From assembly GCA_021805565.1 (NCBI GenBank), contig JAJZFA010000027.1:1-64000 (forward strand): a stretch of DNA of 64,000 bases, in the 5' to 3' direction. The stretch comes from Pseudomonadota bacterium. GTDB taxonomy: Bacteria; Pseudomonadota; Alphaproteobacteria; Acetobacterales; Acetobacteraceae. The translations under genes and the position numbers were made by a program. How positions within the stretch are numbered: position 1 is the stretch's first letter; each line of letters starts with the position of its first letter. Below the pieces are notes generated by a model. It saw only the letters and a list, made by a program, of their open reading frames with translations, had not been told where the DNA came from and made no database searches. Of this stretch, positions 7,826 through 17,624 are shown one piece after another.

Positions 7826-9583
7826 CTACTTCGCGCGGTCGGCCTCGAACAGCGCCATCAATTCCTCGGTCGCCTGTTGCACACTTTGCATCAATTGTTT
7901 CTCATCCCGGTAGATTACGTGCGTATCCAGCAGTGTCCGTTCATCGTGATCCCGGAACAACGCGATCGACCGTTCGGCTTCCTGGGTGGAAACGCCCAAC
8001 GCCTCCAGCGCCTGTCGAGCCATTTTCAGGCTTGAATGAAACGTCTCCCGCACCAGGCCATCGACGCCGCGGTCCATCAGCAGATACGCGTTGCGCCGGT
8101 TGCGAGCCCGCGCCAGGATTTTCAGGTGCGGGAAATTCCGTTTCGCCACTTCGACAATCCGCAGCACGTCCGGCGCGTTGTCGAGCGCGACAATCAGCAG
8201 CTTCGCCTGTCCGGCCCCCGCCGCGCGCAGCAAATCGATGCGGGTCGGATCGCCGAAATAGACCTTGATGCCGAAGCGCCGCAGCACATCCACCTGACCG
8301 GGGTCGCGTTCCAGCGCGGTGAATGTAATCCCGTGCATCCGCAGCACACGCGCAACGATCTGCCCGAACCGACCGACGCCGCACAGGATTACAGGCGCGT
8401 CGGCGGCCTCGATCGTATCGAAATCCGGTTCTGGCTCCTGTTCAAGGCATGGAATCAGGAACCGTTCCGACACCGCGAACAACACCGGTGTCGCGGCCAT
8501 GGACGCCGCGGCGACCAGCGTTGCCAGCGCGGCGCTGCCGGGCGACAGCGCGCCCGCCGCCACCGCCGCGCCGAACAGTACGAAGGCGAATTCGCTGGCC
8601 TGCGGCAGTGCCAGGCTGAACCGAACCGCATCCGCCAGGCTTTGCCGGGCGATCAGGGCCAGGATGAAACAGACCGCCGCCTTCGCCGTCAGCAGTGCCG
8701 CCACGGCCCCGGCCAGCAAACCCGGATGTACCCGCGCCAGCCCCAGATCCGCCGCCATGCCGACCGAGATGAAGAAGAAGCCCAGCAACAGGCCCTCGAA
8801 CGGAGCGATGTCCGCCTGCAATTCGTGGCGGTATTCGGATTCGGACAGTAAAACCCCGGCCATGAAGGCACCGAGCGACATGGACAATCCGGCGATGCTG
8901 GCGATGAAGGCGGAGCCGGCGACGATCAGCAACGATGCCAGCGTAAACAGTTCAGGCGTGCGGGCGCCCCCCAGCGCCCGGATCAACGGCGGAATGGCGA
9001 AGCGGCCGCCGACCAGGATCACCGCTATGGCCGTCACGGCCCTGGCCACATCGTGCCACGGAACCTGATGGGGCAGGGTGTGTTCCGCGAGTAACGGGAC
9101 GATGGCGACCAGGGGAATGAACGCCAGATCCTGAAACAACAGGACCGCGAAGCCGTCGCGCCCGGCCGAACTTTGCATCAGTCCGGCCTCGGCCAGCATT
9201 GGCAGCACGATGGCGGTGGACGACATCGCCAGACCGGCGCCCAGGACAATGCTTCCCATCCACGACACGCCGGTCCAGCGGGCCAACGCCGCCAATACAA
9301 TGCCGCTGAACACGACCTGCGCCGAACCAAGCCCGAACACCGCGCGCCGCATGACCCAAAGCCGCCTGGGCCGCAGTTCCAGCCCAATCAGGAACAGCAG
9401 CATGACCACGCCGAGGGACGCGATATCGGCGATCTGGCCGATATCGCTGACCAGCCCCAGGCCGGACGGCCCGATCGCCACCCCCGCGAGCAGATAACCC
9501 AGCACGCTGCCAAGGCCGAACCGTCGGGTCAGCGGTACCGCGACAGTCGCGGCGGCGAGCAACGCGACAAGAGTCGTCAGCAT
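7826..9583 (-). CDS. Kef-family monovalent cation:proton antiporter (CPA2) with RCK domain
   Basis: A 585-residue inner-membrane protein. Residues 1-385 form the multi-span Na+/H+ exchanger domain, with an N-terminal TM that starts LTTLVALLAAATVAVPL. Residues about 398-520 form a cytosolic RCK/TrkA-N nucleotide-binding domain with the Rossmann motif VGRFGQ. Family function is K+ (or Na+) efflux in exchange for H+, gated by ligands such as glutathione adducts in KefB/KefC. The start is fixed by a TGATG overlap with the upstream dehydrogenase gene, whose stop shares one base with this ATG. The pairing with a 2-hydroxyacid dehydrogenase is unusual; KefC partners are normally quinone reductases. 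Confidence 0.92.
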   Translation of the reverse strand: MLTTLVALLAAATVAVPLTRRFGLGSVLGYLLAGVAIGPSGLGLVSDIGQIADIASLGVVMLLFLIGLELRPRRLWVMRRAVFGLGSAQVVFSGIVLAALARWTGVSWMGSIVLGAGLAMSSTAIVLPMLAEAGLMQSSAGRDGFAVLLFQDLAFIPLVAIVPLLAEHTLPHQVPWHDVARAVTAIAVILVGGRFAIPPLIRALGGARTPELFTLASLLIVAGSAFIASIAGLSMSLGAFMAGVLLSESEYRHELQADIAPFEGLLLGFFFISVGMAADLGLARVHPGLLAGAVAALLTAKAAVCFILALIARQSLADAVRFSLALPQASEFAFVLFGAAVAAGALSPGSAALATLVAAASMAATPVLFAVSERFLIPCLEQEPEPDFDTIEAADAPVILCGVGRFGQIVARVLRMHGITFTALERDPGQVDVLRRFGIKVYFGDPTRIDLLRAAGAGQAKLLIVALDNAPDVLRIVEVAKRNFPHLKILARARNRRNAYLLMDRGVDGLVRETFHSSLKMARQALEALGVSTQEAERSIALFRDHDERTLLDTHVIYRDEKQLMQSVQQATEELMALFEADRAK

Positions 9584-10563
9584 CAGTAGCCGCGCCCGAT
9601 GTCGAAACGGTTTGGCAGCGGCCGGCCGGCGCGCCACGCGCGCACATTGTCCAGGAAAATGTCGAGACTGTGCGGGTTATAGGTCGCCGGGTCGTCGGCC
9701 GAAACATGCGGGCTGACGATCAGGTTGCGGGTGGACCACACGCGGTGGCCGGGCGGCAGCGGTTCCGGCGTGAACACATCGAGTACGGCGCCGGACAGAT
9801 GCTCGTTTTCCAACAGGTCGCACAGCGCATCCTGATCCAGCAACGCGCCGCGTCCGATGTTGATCAGCCCTGCGCCGGACGGCAGGCTTTCCAGGCGCCG
9901 CCGGGTCATCAGGCCGTGAGTGGCGGCGGTCAACGGGCAGGCAAGAACCACGAATTCGGTCTCGGGCAGAACGGTGTCCAGCGCATCGGTGCCGATCACG
10001 CGGGCGCAGGCCGGATGCGGTGCCGGGTGGGCGCGGACGCCGGTGACATGCATACCGAAGCGGGCAGCCTGTCCGGCTGTCGCGGCTCCCAGGGCGCCAA
10101 GTCCCACCACTGTCAGGCGTCGCCCCGCCAGGACCGACCCCAGCCGCTTGTGCCACAGGCCCTGACGCTGGCTGGTCACCATCGCGGGAACCCGGTTCGC
10201 CAGCATCAGAATGGACATGATCGCGAATTCGCCTGCTTTCGCCGCATGTACGCCGCGGTTGTTCATCAAGGCAACGCCGGGAGGCAGCCAGTCGAACGGT
10301 GCCAGCCTGTCCAGGCCGGCATTGGTCAGGAAGATCAGCTTCAGCCGTGGCGCGGGGCAGGGGAACAGCGCCGCGATGACCCCTGCATCGCACACCAGCG
10401 CCTCCGCATCCCGCATCGCGGCGAGAAAATCGGCTTGTGCGATGCCGATGGACACATCGTGCTCGCCGCCGGCATCCGGTGCGCGCGCCACGGCGGCCTG
10501 CCACATCGGACGGGTAAAGTCGAACAGCGGGTCGTTCTCGGGGTTTTGCAGATGGATACGCAT
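9583..10563 (-). CDS. D-2-hydroxyacid dehydrogenase family (glyoxylate/hydroxypyruvate reductase-like)
   Basis: A 326-residue NAD(P)-dependent oxidoreductase. The Rossmann motif is VGLGALGAATAG, placed centrally as in GhrA-type enzymes. NIGRGALLDQDAL and the C-terminal VLDVFTPEPLPPGHRVW contain the conserved Arg and Glu region, and the SPH of VSPHVS carries the catalytic His. The family reduces 2-keto acids such as glyoxylate or hydroxypyruvate. The ATG at 10563 opens MRIHLQNPENDP, a usual beginning for this subfamily. It is translationally coupled to the Kef antiporter downstream (TGATG). Confidence 0.88.
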   Translation of the reverse strand: MRIHLQNPENDPLFDFTRPMWQAAVARAPDAGGEHDVSIGIAQADFLAAMRDAEALVCDAGVIAALFPCPAPRLKLIFLTNAGLDRLAPFDWLPPGVALMNNRGVHAAKAGEFAIMSILMLANRVPAMVTSQRQGLWHKRLGSVLAGRRLTVVGLGALGAATAGQAARFGMHVTGVRAHPAPHPACARVIGTDALDTVLPETEFVVLACPLTAATHGLMTRRRLESLPSGAGLINIGRGALLDQDALCDLLENEHLSGAVLDVFTPEPLPPGHRVWSTRNLIVSPHVSADDPATYNPHSLDIFLDNVRAWRAGRPLPNRFDIGRGY

Positions 10564-10721
10564 GCGCCGGATGCTGCCACGCCGGGTCACGCCCTGCCAG
10601 CGTCCATTGGGTGACGCAGTGCCCGAAGACCGCCGCACATGGCCAGCCGCTTATTCCGGGTATCGGCCGTCGGTGCCCAGCGCCGCCGGCCCGCGATAGG
10701 TCCGGCCCGCAATAAGTACGC

Positions 10722-11711
10722 TCACACCGGAAACCGCTCCCGGTATGCATGCGGCGGCACCGCCAGGATGCGAATGAAGCCGCGCCGCATCGTTTCCTCC
10801 GACCCAAAGCCGCAGTCCCGAGCAATCCGCTTCAACGGTAAACCCGTCTGCCCCAGCGCCTGCCGGGCTGCCTCCACCCGAATGCGTTCTACCGCTCGCG
10901 CCGGAGTAAGGCCGGTGACCTGCCGGTAACGCCGGACGAAGCTGCGTTCGCTCATGCCGGCGTGCGCGGCCAACACCGGAACCGCCAGATCGCCGCGTAA
11001 ATTTCGCTTCATCCAGTCGTGCAATTCATCGAACACCGGAATTTCGCCCGCCAGTGCCAGGTCCGCGCTGAATTGAGATTGCCCTCCAGGACGCTTGGCG
11101 AACACCACCAGATGTCGCGCCACCGAAGTGGCGATCGTCCTGCCCAGATCGGCCTCCACCAGCGCCAGTGCCATGTCGATTCCGGCCGTCACTCCGGCCG
11201 AGGTCCACAGTGCGCCATCGTTCACATAGATCGGATCCTGCTCGACCCGGACAGCGGGAAACGCCGCGGCGAGTTGGGCGCAGCGGGACCAGTGCGTTGT
11301 GGCACGCCTGCCGTTCAGCAGGCCGGTTGTCGCCAAAACAAACGCACCCGTGCAGACGGACGCGGTTCGGCGTGCAACGGCGGCGCGTTGTCTTACCCAA
11401 TCGATCAGCGATGCATCCTGGCAGGCGGCGTAACTGCCAGGACCGCCGGCGACAATCAACGTGTCGATCGGCTGTTCCGGTGGCGGCAACGGTGCGGTCA
11501 GCAGGGCCAGGCCGGACGATGAGGCGATCGGACCGGGGGTGGCGGCAACGACAGTTAACCCATACGGAAGGCTGCACCCAGGAGTGGCCGACAGGTCGTT
11601 GGCGGTGGCGAACACCTGAAACGGGCCGGTCACGTCCAGAAGCTGAACATCCGGAAACGCCAAAAGCTCAACCAGGCGCGGTGTTGGCGTGATTTGAGGG
11701 TTAATTGGCAT
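10722..11711 (-). CDS. GlxA-type transcriptional regulator (DJ-1/PfpI domain plus AraC HTH)
   Basis: A 329-residue regulator with an N-terminal DJ-1/PfpI-like class-I amidotransferase domain (about 10-200, with the nucleophile-elbow region SVCTGAFVLATTGLL) and a C-terminal AraC-type double helix-turn-helix (about 225-325, ending in SEETMRRGFIRILAVPPHAYR). GlxA-family members sense small nitrogenous or amino-acid-derived ligands through the first domain. It is transcribed divergently from a DJ-1/PfpI enzyme gene 55 bp away, and its sensor domain resembles that enzyme (CTGxxVL and ATTHW are shared). Control of the neighbour is a reasonable inference. Confidence 0.92.
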   Translation of the reverse strand: MPINPQITPTPRLVELLAFPDVQLLDVTGPFQVFATANDLSATPGCSLPYGLTVVAATPGPIASSSGLALLTAPLPPPEQPIDTLIVAGGPGSYAACQDASLIDWVRQRAAVARRTASVCTGAFVLATTGLLNGRRATTHWSRCAQLAAAFPAVRVEQDPIYVNDGALWTSAGVTAGIDMALALVEADLGRTIATSVARHLVVFAKRPGGQSQFSADLALAGEIPVFDELHDWMKRNLRGDLAVPVLAAHAGMSERSFVRRYRQVTGLTPARAVERIRVEAARQALGQTGLPLKRIARDCGFGSEETMRRGFIRILAVPPHAYRERFPV

Positions 11712-11724
11712 ATCCGCCAGACGG

Positions 11725-11734
11725 TGCCATGGCA
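11725..11734. promoter_or_regulatory. Palindrome in the glxA-like/isonitrile-hydratase intergenic region, candidate operator
   Basis: TGCCATGGCA is a perfect 10-bp palindrome lying centrally in the 55-bp gap between the two divergent start codons. The position suits an operator for the GlxA-type regulator or an autoregulatory site. The site is short, so chance occurrence is possible. Confidence 0.35.
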
Positions 11735-11766
11735 GAACCCAATTGTCCAGACACAGGAGACCCGGA

Positions 11767-12450
11767 GTGACCCAGTACCGCATCGGCTTGCTTGCTTTTC
11801 CCGCGATGACGCAGTTGGACCTGACCGGCCCGTTGCAGGTGTTCGCCGGTCTTCCTGGCGCTGTCACGCACGTGCTGTGGAAAACCCCCGGCCCCATCGA
11901 AACCCACGGCGGCCTGACGCTGCTGCCCGACACCACGTTCGCGGACTGTCCCCCGCTGGACGTGATCTGTGTGCCCGGCGGCGCCGGGGTCATGGCCCTG
12001 ATCGAGGACCAGACAGTTTTGTCGTTCCTGCGCGAACGGGCGGCGCAGGCCCGGTTCGTCGGATCGATCTGCACCGGATCGCTGGTGCTGGGCGCGGCCG
12101 GGCTGCTGCGCGGCCGGAAGGCGACGACCCACTGGGCCTGGACGGATTTGTTGGTGCCGTTCGGCGCGATTCCCACCGCAGGGCGGGTGGTGCGCGACGG
12201 AAAATTCATGACCGGCGGCGGCGTCACCGCGGGGATCGATTTCGCGCTGACCATGGTTGCCGAACTCGCCGGACAAGATATCGCGGAAAGTATCCAGTTG
12301 GGGATCGAATACGCCCCCGAACCGCCCTTCAGCGCCGGCAGTCCGGACACGGCTCGGCCGGAGCTTGTGGCCGCCGTCCGGGTTCGGATGGCCGGGCTCC
12401 GGACTGAGCGGGAGGCCACGGTGGCGAACGCGGCGGCCAGGCTGGTTTAG
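11767..12450 (+). CDS. inhA: DJ-1/PfpI-family protein, isonitrile (cyclohexyl-isocyanide) hydratase-like
   Basis: A 227-residue cytoplasmic protein of the DJ-1/PfpI superfamily. It keeps the Asp and Cys that Pseudomonas InhA uses to hydrate isonitriles to N-formamides: D18 in LDLTGPLQV and C102 in ICTGSLVL, each one residue from the InhA positions Asp17 and Cys101. ATTHWAW (119-125) is another signature of that group. A GTG start at 11767 is chosen because AGGAG lies about 8 bp upstream; a longer frame to 11743 has no such site. It is divergent from a GlxA-type regulator that probably controls it. Exact substrate is inferred from family only. Confidence 0.82.
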   Translation: MTQYRIGLLAFPAMTQLDLTGPLQVFAGLPGAVTHVLWKTPGPIETHGGLTLLPDTTFADCPPLDVICVPGGAGVMALIEDQTVLSFLRERAAQARFVGSICTGSLVLGAAGLLRGRKATTHWAWTDLLVPFGAIPTAGRVVRDGKFMTGGGVTAGIDFALTMVAELAGQDIAESIQLGIEYAPEPPFSAGSPDTARPELVAAVRVRMAGLRTEREATVANAAARLV

Positions 12451-12676
12451 CGAACGATCTTTCCCGCGGGAGCCTGTGGCGAGGCGGCAGCGAACGATCG
12501 AACACGGCGCGCGGACGGTGGGGGCGACCAGCGCGGCTGCCCCGGTGCCGCCAAGCCGCAAAAGCGGTGCGGCAAATCGACGGGCCGGGGGAATTCGCCG
12601 GCGATCGGAGCGATCATCCCCGTCTTACGGTTGAAATCGCTTGCCGCCGGTTCGGCGGTCAGCGCATTTTCCGGTC

Positions 12677-14140
12677 ATGAGCGCAACTAATCCTGTACAG
12701 CAACCGGTTGGGACGCAGGCATCGGCCCCCGTACCGCCGCCTACCGTCAATGGCGAAACCGTGGAGCAGGTGCTGGCGCGCGCGCAGGCAGCGGCGCAGG
12801 CGAAACGGTTGAACGAGGCAACCGGTATTTGCGCCGACGTTCTGGCCGTTGTTCCCAACCACCCCGCCGCATTGGCGTTGCAAGGCATCGTCGCCGCGAT
12901 GGCGGGCGATCCGGAGCGCGGGGTGACACTGTTGCGCCAGGCGACCCAGATCCGGCCCGGACAAGCGACCTGGTACGCGCATCTCAGTTCGCTGTGCCGG
13001 ACCACCTACCGCATCGAGGAGGCCCTGGCGACGGGGCAGGAATCCATCCGGCTGGATCCGAACAATCCCGAACATCTGGTCAATCTGTCGCTGATTTTCG
13101 TGGACGCGGATGACCGGGACCGTTCGATGGCCTGCCTGCTGCGGGCGCTGGGCCTGAAGCACGACCATGCCGATGGCCATTTGGCTTTGGCGCAAACCCT
13201 GCTGGCGACCGGCGATTTCGATCCAGGCTGGCTGGAGTACGAATGGCGCAACCTGACCGAGGCCGGGAAAGCGACGATGCCGGCGATGACCTCGGCGCCG
13301 TGGAACGGCATGGCGATCCCGAACGGACGGCTGTTGCTGGTCGGCGATCAGGGCTACGGCGACACCATTCAGTTTGCGCGGTACATCCCGATGGCGGCGG
13401 AACGCTGTCAGGAACTGATCCTGGGATGCAGCGCCGAAATGGGTCCGCTGCTCGCGAATATCCCGGGCGTTGCGCAATATTGTCACCGGTGGACAGACGT
13501 ACCGGGCCATGCGGCGCATTGCCGCCTGTCCAGTCTGCCGTATCTGTTTCGCACGCAACCGGACACAATCCCATCCGGCATACCTTATCTAAAGGCCGAT
13601 CCGGTTCGCGTCGCGCAATGGCGCGATCGTCTGGCGGTGATGCTGCCGGCCGGTCGTAAACGGATCGGGCTGGCCTGGACGGGGCGCCCGACGCATCCGA
13701 ACGACCGGCGGCGTTCATTGCCTTTGGCGGACCTGATCTCGCTCGCCGATGCGGGGCCGGCCGCTTTTGTCTCATTGCAGAAGCCGATGCCGGCGCGCGA
13801 CCTGGAATCGATAGTGCGGTTCCCCGGCATGACCGATCTATCGGATGCGTTGACCGATTTTGGCGAAACGGCCGCGCTGATGGAAAACCTGGATCTGGTG
13901 ATTACCGTGGATACGTCGATGGGCCATCTGGCCGGCGCCCTGGGAAAGCCCGTGTGGATTTTGATCCCGAAGGCGGCCGACTGGCGATGGATGCTGGACC
14001 GCGAGGACAGCCCATGGTACCCATCGGTTCGGTTGTTCCGTCAGCAGAAGCCGGGTGGCTGGAATGAACCGATGGGCCGCCTTCGGACCGCGTTACAGGG
14101 CCTGTTGGCAGGGTTGCCGTCGGGTCCAGCCGGCTCCTGA
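12677..14140 (+). CDS. TPR-repeat protein with a glycosyltransferase-9-like C-terminal domain
   Basis: A 487-residue protein. After a Pro-rich start, about residues 28-190 hold tetratricopeptide repeats (for example LNEATGICADVLAVVPNHP and IEEALATGQESIRLDPNNP). The second half resembles heptosyltransferase/GT9 folds: GDQGYGDTIQFARYIPM, RIGLAWTGRPTHPNDRRRS, and VITVDTSMGHLAGALGKPVW, where the Asp-Thr-x-x-x-His pattern is the GT9 acceptor/NDP-sugar region. Proteins with this layout are thought to glycosylate proteins or surface polymers, but characterised examples are few. It stands alone with about 226 bp of empty sequence upstream. The ATG at 12677 is chosen over 12641; the signal at either is weak. 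Confidence 0.8.
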   Translation: MSATNPVQQPVGTQASAPVPPPTVNGETVEQVLARAQAAAQAKRLNEATGICADVLAVVPNHPAALALQGIVAAMAGDPERGVTLLRQATQIRPGQATWYAHLSSLCRTTYRIEEALATGQESIRLDPNNPEHLVNLSLIFVDADDRDRSMACLLRALGLKHDHADGHLALAQTLLATGDFDPGWLEYEWRNLTEAGKATMPAMTSAPWNGMAIPNGRLLLVGDQGYGDTIQFARYIPMAAERCQELILGCSAEMGPLLANIPGVAQYCHRWTDVPGHAAHCRLSSLPYLFRTQPDTIPSGIPYLKADPVRVAQWRDRLAVMLPAGRKRIGLAWTGRPTHPNDRRRSLPLADLISLADAGPAAFVSLQKPMPARDLESIVRFPGMTDLSDALTDFGETAALMENLDLVITVDTSMGHLAGALGKPVWILIPKAADWRWMLDREDSPWYPSVRLFRQQKPGGWNEPMGRLRTALQGLLAGLPSGPAGS

Positions 14141-14305
14141 ACAAATCCGGGCCACCTACCGAATGCCGATCGCGCGTGAGCCGGTCATCCCGGAAGCGTT
14201 GCCGCCGCTTCTGGACAAGTTTCCGCCAAATGCCCGTCGCCCGGCGCGGGTGCATGACCACTGCGTGCCGCACGTGCCAGATTGCCCGATGAAGGAGATA
14301 CCGGC

Positions 14306-15385
14306 ATGCCCACGCCCCATCCCGCCCTGACCCGGACACAGGCGTTTTGCGCCGCCTATAACCTGCGTATTCCCATTCTGCTGGCGCCGATGGCGGGTGC
14401 GTGTCCGGCCGGGTTGTCCATTGCCATCGCCGGCGCGGGCGGCATGGGGGCCTGCGGCGGACTGACGATGCAGCCCGCCGCGATCGCCGCCTGGGCGGCG
14501 GAGGTACGCGCCGCCACCAACGGCGGGTTTCAGCTCAATCTGTGGATTCCCGACCCGCCGCCGGTACGGAACGAAGCGGCCGAGGCCGCCGTCCGAACGT
14601 TCCTCGGCACCTGGGGCCCCGCGGTTCCGCCCGGCGCTGGGGACGCGACCCCGCCGGATTTCGCCGCCCAGTGCGAGGCGCTGCTGAAAGCCGGACCATC
14701 GGTGATTTCGTCCATCATGGGTCTTTACCCGCCGGACTTTGTTACCCGCATGAAAGCACAGGGTATCCGGTGGTTCGCCACCGTGACCACGGTGCGGGAG
14801 GCGCTGGACGCCGAAGCCGCCGGCGCCGACGCGATCGTGGCGCAGGGCATGGAAGCCGGCGGCCATCGCGGCGCATTCGACGCCGCTCGGGCCGAAACCG
14901 CCATGGTCGGCCTGTTCGCGCTGCTGCCCGCAATCGTGGACGCGGTGAAATGTCCGGTGATCGCCACGGGCGGCATCGCCGACGCGCGCGGGGTCGCCGC
15001 CGCGCTGATCCTGGGTGCGTCGGCCGTCCAGATCGGCACCGGCTTTCTGCGCACGCCGGAAGCGAAGCTGCCACCCGCCTGGGCGGATGCGATCGGCCTG
15101 TCCCGGCCGGAGGAAACCCTGGTCACCCGCGCCTTCTCCGGCCGAACCGGACGCAGCGTCGCGACAGCCTACGCTCGGGCGGCATCGGCGCCGGATGCAC
15201 CGCCGCCCGCGCCATACCCTGTGCAACGCGCGCTAACCCAGGCCATGCGCGATGCCGCCACCAAGGCGGGCGATATCGATCGCATGCAGGCGTGGGCCGG
15301 TCAGTCGGCTTCTATGGCGCAGGCCCGTCCCGCCGCCGACGTGGCCCGCGACCTGTGGGACGGCGCGCGCGACCTGCTGCGATAG
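14306..15385 (+). CDS. Nitronate monooxygenase-family FMN enzyme
   Basis: A 359-residue TIM-barrel flavoenzyme. The N-terminal PILLAPMAGACPAG, the central VAQGMEAGGHRG containing the catalytic-type His, and the phosphate-binding VIATGGIADARG are all present. The family oxidises nitronates and relieves propionate-3-nitronate toxicity; some members act as 2-nitropropane dioxygenases or enoyl reductases. AAGGAG sits 8 bp upstream of the ATG. The gene is convergent with the YggS-type gene, with only 24 bp between stops. Confidence 0.9.
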   Translation: MPTPHPALTRTQAFCAAYNLRIPILLAPMAGACPAGLSIAIAGAGGMGACGGLTMQPAAIAAWAAEVRAATNGGFQLNLWIPDPPPVRNEAAEAAVRTFLGTWGPAVPPGAGDATPPDFAAQCEALLKAGPSVISSIMGLYPPDFVTRMKAQGIRWFATVTTVREALDAEAAGADAIVAQGMEAGGHRGAFDAARAETAMVGLFALLPAIVDAVKCPVIATGGIADARGVAAALILGASAVQIGTGFLRTPEAKLPPAWADAIGLSRPEETLVTRAFSGRTGRSVATAYARAASAPDAPPPAPYPVQRALTQAMRDAATKAGDIDRMQAWAGQSASMAQARPAADVARDLWDGARDLLR

Positions 15386-15409
15386 CAAAGCCGGTTTGCG
15401 ACCGGGGTG

Positions 15410-16072
15410 TCAGCGCGACCCGAAAATCGCGCTGCCGACCCGAACCCAGGTCGCGCCGCAGGCGATGGCGGCCTCAAAATCGCCGGACATGCCCATCGAC
15501 ACCGTCGCCAGCCCGTGCCGAACCGCACGATCCGCCAGCCACGTAAAATGCGGCCTGGGATCCTGTCCGGCGGGCGGCACACACATCAGTCCGGTCAGGG
15601 CCGAACCGAACCGGTCTTTGCATTCATCGATGAACCCGTCCGCATCGTCGCGTGCAATGCCCGATTTCTGCGGTTCCGAACCGGTGTTCACCTCAATCAA
15701 AAGCGTCGGTGTGCGGCCTTCCTTTGCGATCGCCGCCTCGATCGCATCTGCCAGCTTGGGGCGATCGAGCGTTTCGATCGCGTCGGCGATCCTGACGGCC
15801 TCGCGGGCCTTGTTGGTCTGCAGGCCACCGATAAGATGCAGGCTGAGCCGATGCTGGCCGCGCAAGGCCGAAAACTTCGCCACTGCTTCCTGAACGCGGT
15901 TTTCGCCAAACACCCGTTGCCCGGCGGCGATGGCCTCGGCGACGGCCTCGGCTGGCTTGGTTTTCGATACCGCGACCAGCACGATATCCTTCGGATCGCG
16001 CCCGGCGGCGATGGCCGCGTTGGCGATACGCTCCTGTATCCGGCGCAGAGTGTCGGCGATCGGTTCGGTCAT
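15410..16072 (-). CDS. YggS-family pyridoxal-phosphate homeostasis protein
   Basis: A 220-residue PLP-binding protein of the YggS/PROSC family with a single TIM-barrel domain. The PLP lysine is K37 in VAVSKTKP, and the family stretches FGENRVQEA, HLIGGLQTNK and the phosphate-contacting GMSGDFEAAI are present. These proteins carry no known catalytic activity but hold free PLP in balance and affect amino-acid and keto-acid pools. Length is normal. It lies at the left of the hisS operon but on the opposite strand. Confidence 0.95.
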   Translation of the reverse strand: MTEPIADTLRRIQERIANAAIAAGRDPKDIVLVAVSKTKPAEAVAEAIAAGQRVFGENRVQEAVAKFSALRGQHRLSLHLIGGLQTNKAREAVRIADAIETLDRPKLADAIEAAIAKEGRTPTLLIEVNTGSEPQKSGIARDDADGFIDECKDRFGSALTGLMCVPPAGQDPRPHFTWLADRAVRHGLATVSMGMSGDFEAAIACGATWVRVGSAIFGSR

Positions 16073-16392
16073 GGCAGGTTCAATACCCCGGATACGGCGG
16101 CGGCTCTACCTGTAACCGGGCCTCCGCCGGTGAAACGTCGCCTGCGATCGGCGACCCTAATCAGGGCGGAACCCGCGCTTTGTGCGGCAAAGCCAGCCGG
16201 CGGGCCGTTGAGGAATCGGCAGGGATTTGGTCGCCATCCTCGGTTAACCACTTGGTCAGGGTTATGACCAACCGGCCGCTACGATTTTTTATGGTGCGCC
16301 GCGGCCCGGAGATCTGGGGCGCCGAACGCGGGTAGCTTGCCGCCCCGCCTCGCCGCTATAATGCCCTGAACACGGACACCAAGGACCGCATT

Positions 16393-17624
16393 TTGACCGC
16401 TCTTCAGCCCGCCCGCGGCACCCATGACTTTATCGGCGAAGAACAGCGCCGCTTTCATCGCGTCACCGAAGTCGCCCGGCGCGTCGCGGCCACCTATGGC
16501 TTCGACGAATGGATGACCCCCATCTTCGAGGATACCGGCGTCTTTGCCCGCACCCTGGGCGAAACCTCCGACGTCGTTACCAAGGAAATGTACACGTTCG
16601 ACGACCGGGGCGGCGAGTCCATCACATTGAGACCGGAAGGCACCGCCGGGGTCTGCCGAGCCCTGGTGTCCAACGGCATGACTCAGTCCCTGCCCCAAAA
16701 AGTGTTCTACGCCGGGCCGATGTTCCGCTACGAACGGCCGCAGAAAGGCCGCTTCCGCCAGTTTCACCAGATTGGCACCGAACTGATCGGCCCCGCCGAA
16801 CCGTTGGCGGACGCCGAAGTCATCGCCTGCGGCTGGGATATTCTGAAGGCGCTGGGTGTGGCGGACAACACGGTGCTGGAACTGAACACCCTGGGCGACA
16901 GGGAAAGCCGCGACGCTTACCGCGATGCCCTGGTCGGTTACTTCGCCGCCCATCGCGCCGGATTGTCGGAGGACAGCCTGAACCGGCTTGAACGCAACCC
17001 TATGCGCATCCTGGACAGCAAGGACGACGCCGACCGCCGCATCGTCGCCGGTGCCCCCACCATCGCCGCATACCTGACCGAACCAGCGTCCGCCTTTTAC
17101 AAAAAGCTCCAGGACCAGCTGGTCCGCTTCCGCGTGCCGTTCACCGAAAACCCAAGGATCGTCCGCGGCCTCGACTATTACGGCCACACCGCCTTCGAAT
17201 TCGTTACAACGAAGCTCGGCTCCCAGGGCACGGTCATGGCCGGCGGCCGGTACGATGGGCTGGTCGCCGAAATGGGTGGCCCGGTCACGCCCGCCGTCGG
17301 CTGGGCCGCCGGAATAGAGCGCCTGTCCATGCTGATGGAAGCCGCCCCGTCCGCGCCGTCGTCCGTCGCCGTCATCCCGGTCGGCGATGCGGCCGAAGCG
17401 GTCGCCATCGACATTCTGCAAGCCCTCCGGAGCAACGGAATCCGGGCGGAAATAGCCTATCGCGGGAACCTGAAGCGGCGGATGGAGCGGGCCAACAAAA
17501 CCGGCGCCCGCGCGGCGGTCATCCTGGGCGACGACGACATCGCCGCCGGCGTGGCACAGGTGAAAGACCTGACCTCGGGCACCCAGGACGCTGTGCCGTT
17601 CTCCCACATCCCGTCCCGCCTGCG

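Noticed and set aside
14156-15226. A 356-codon minus-strand open frame across the nitronate monooxygenase gene
   Set aside because: Shadow of a well-supported plus-strand gene, with Arg/Gly-rich nonsense composition.
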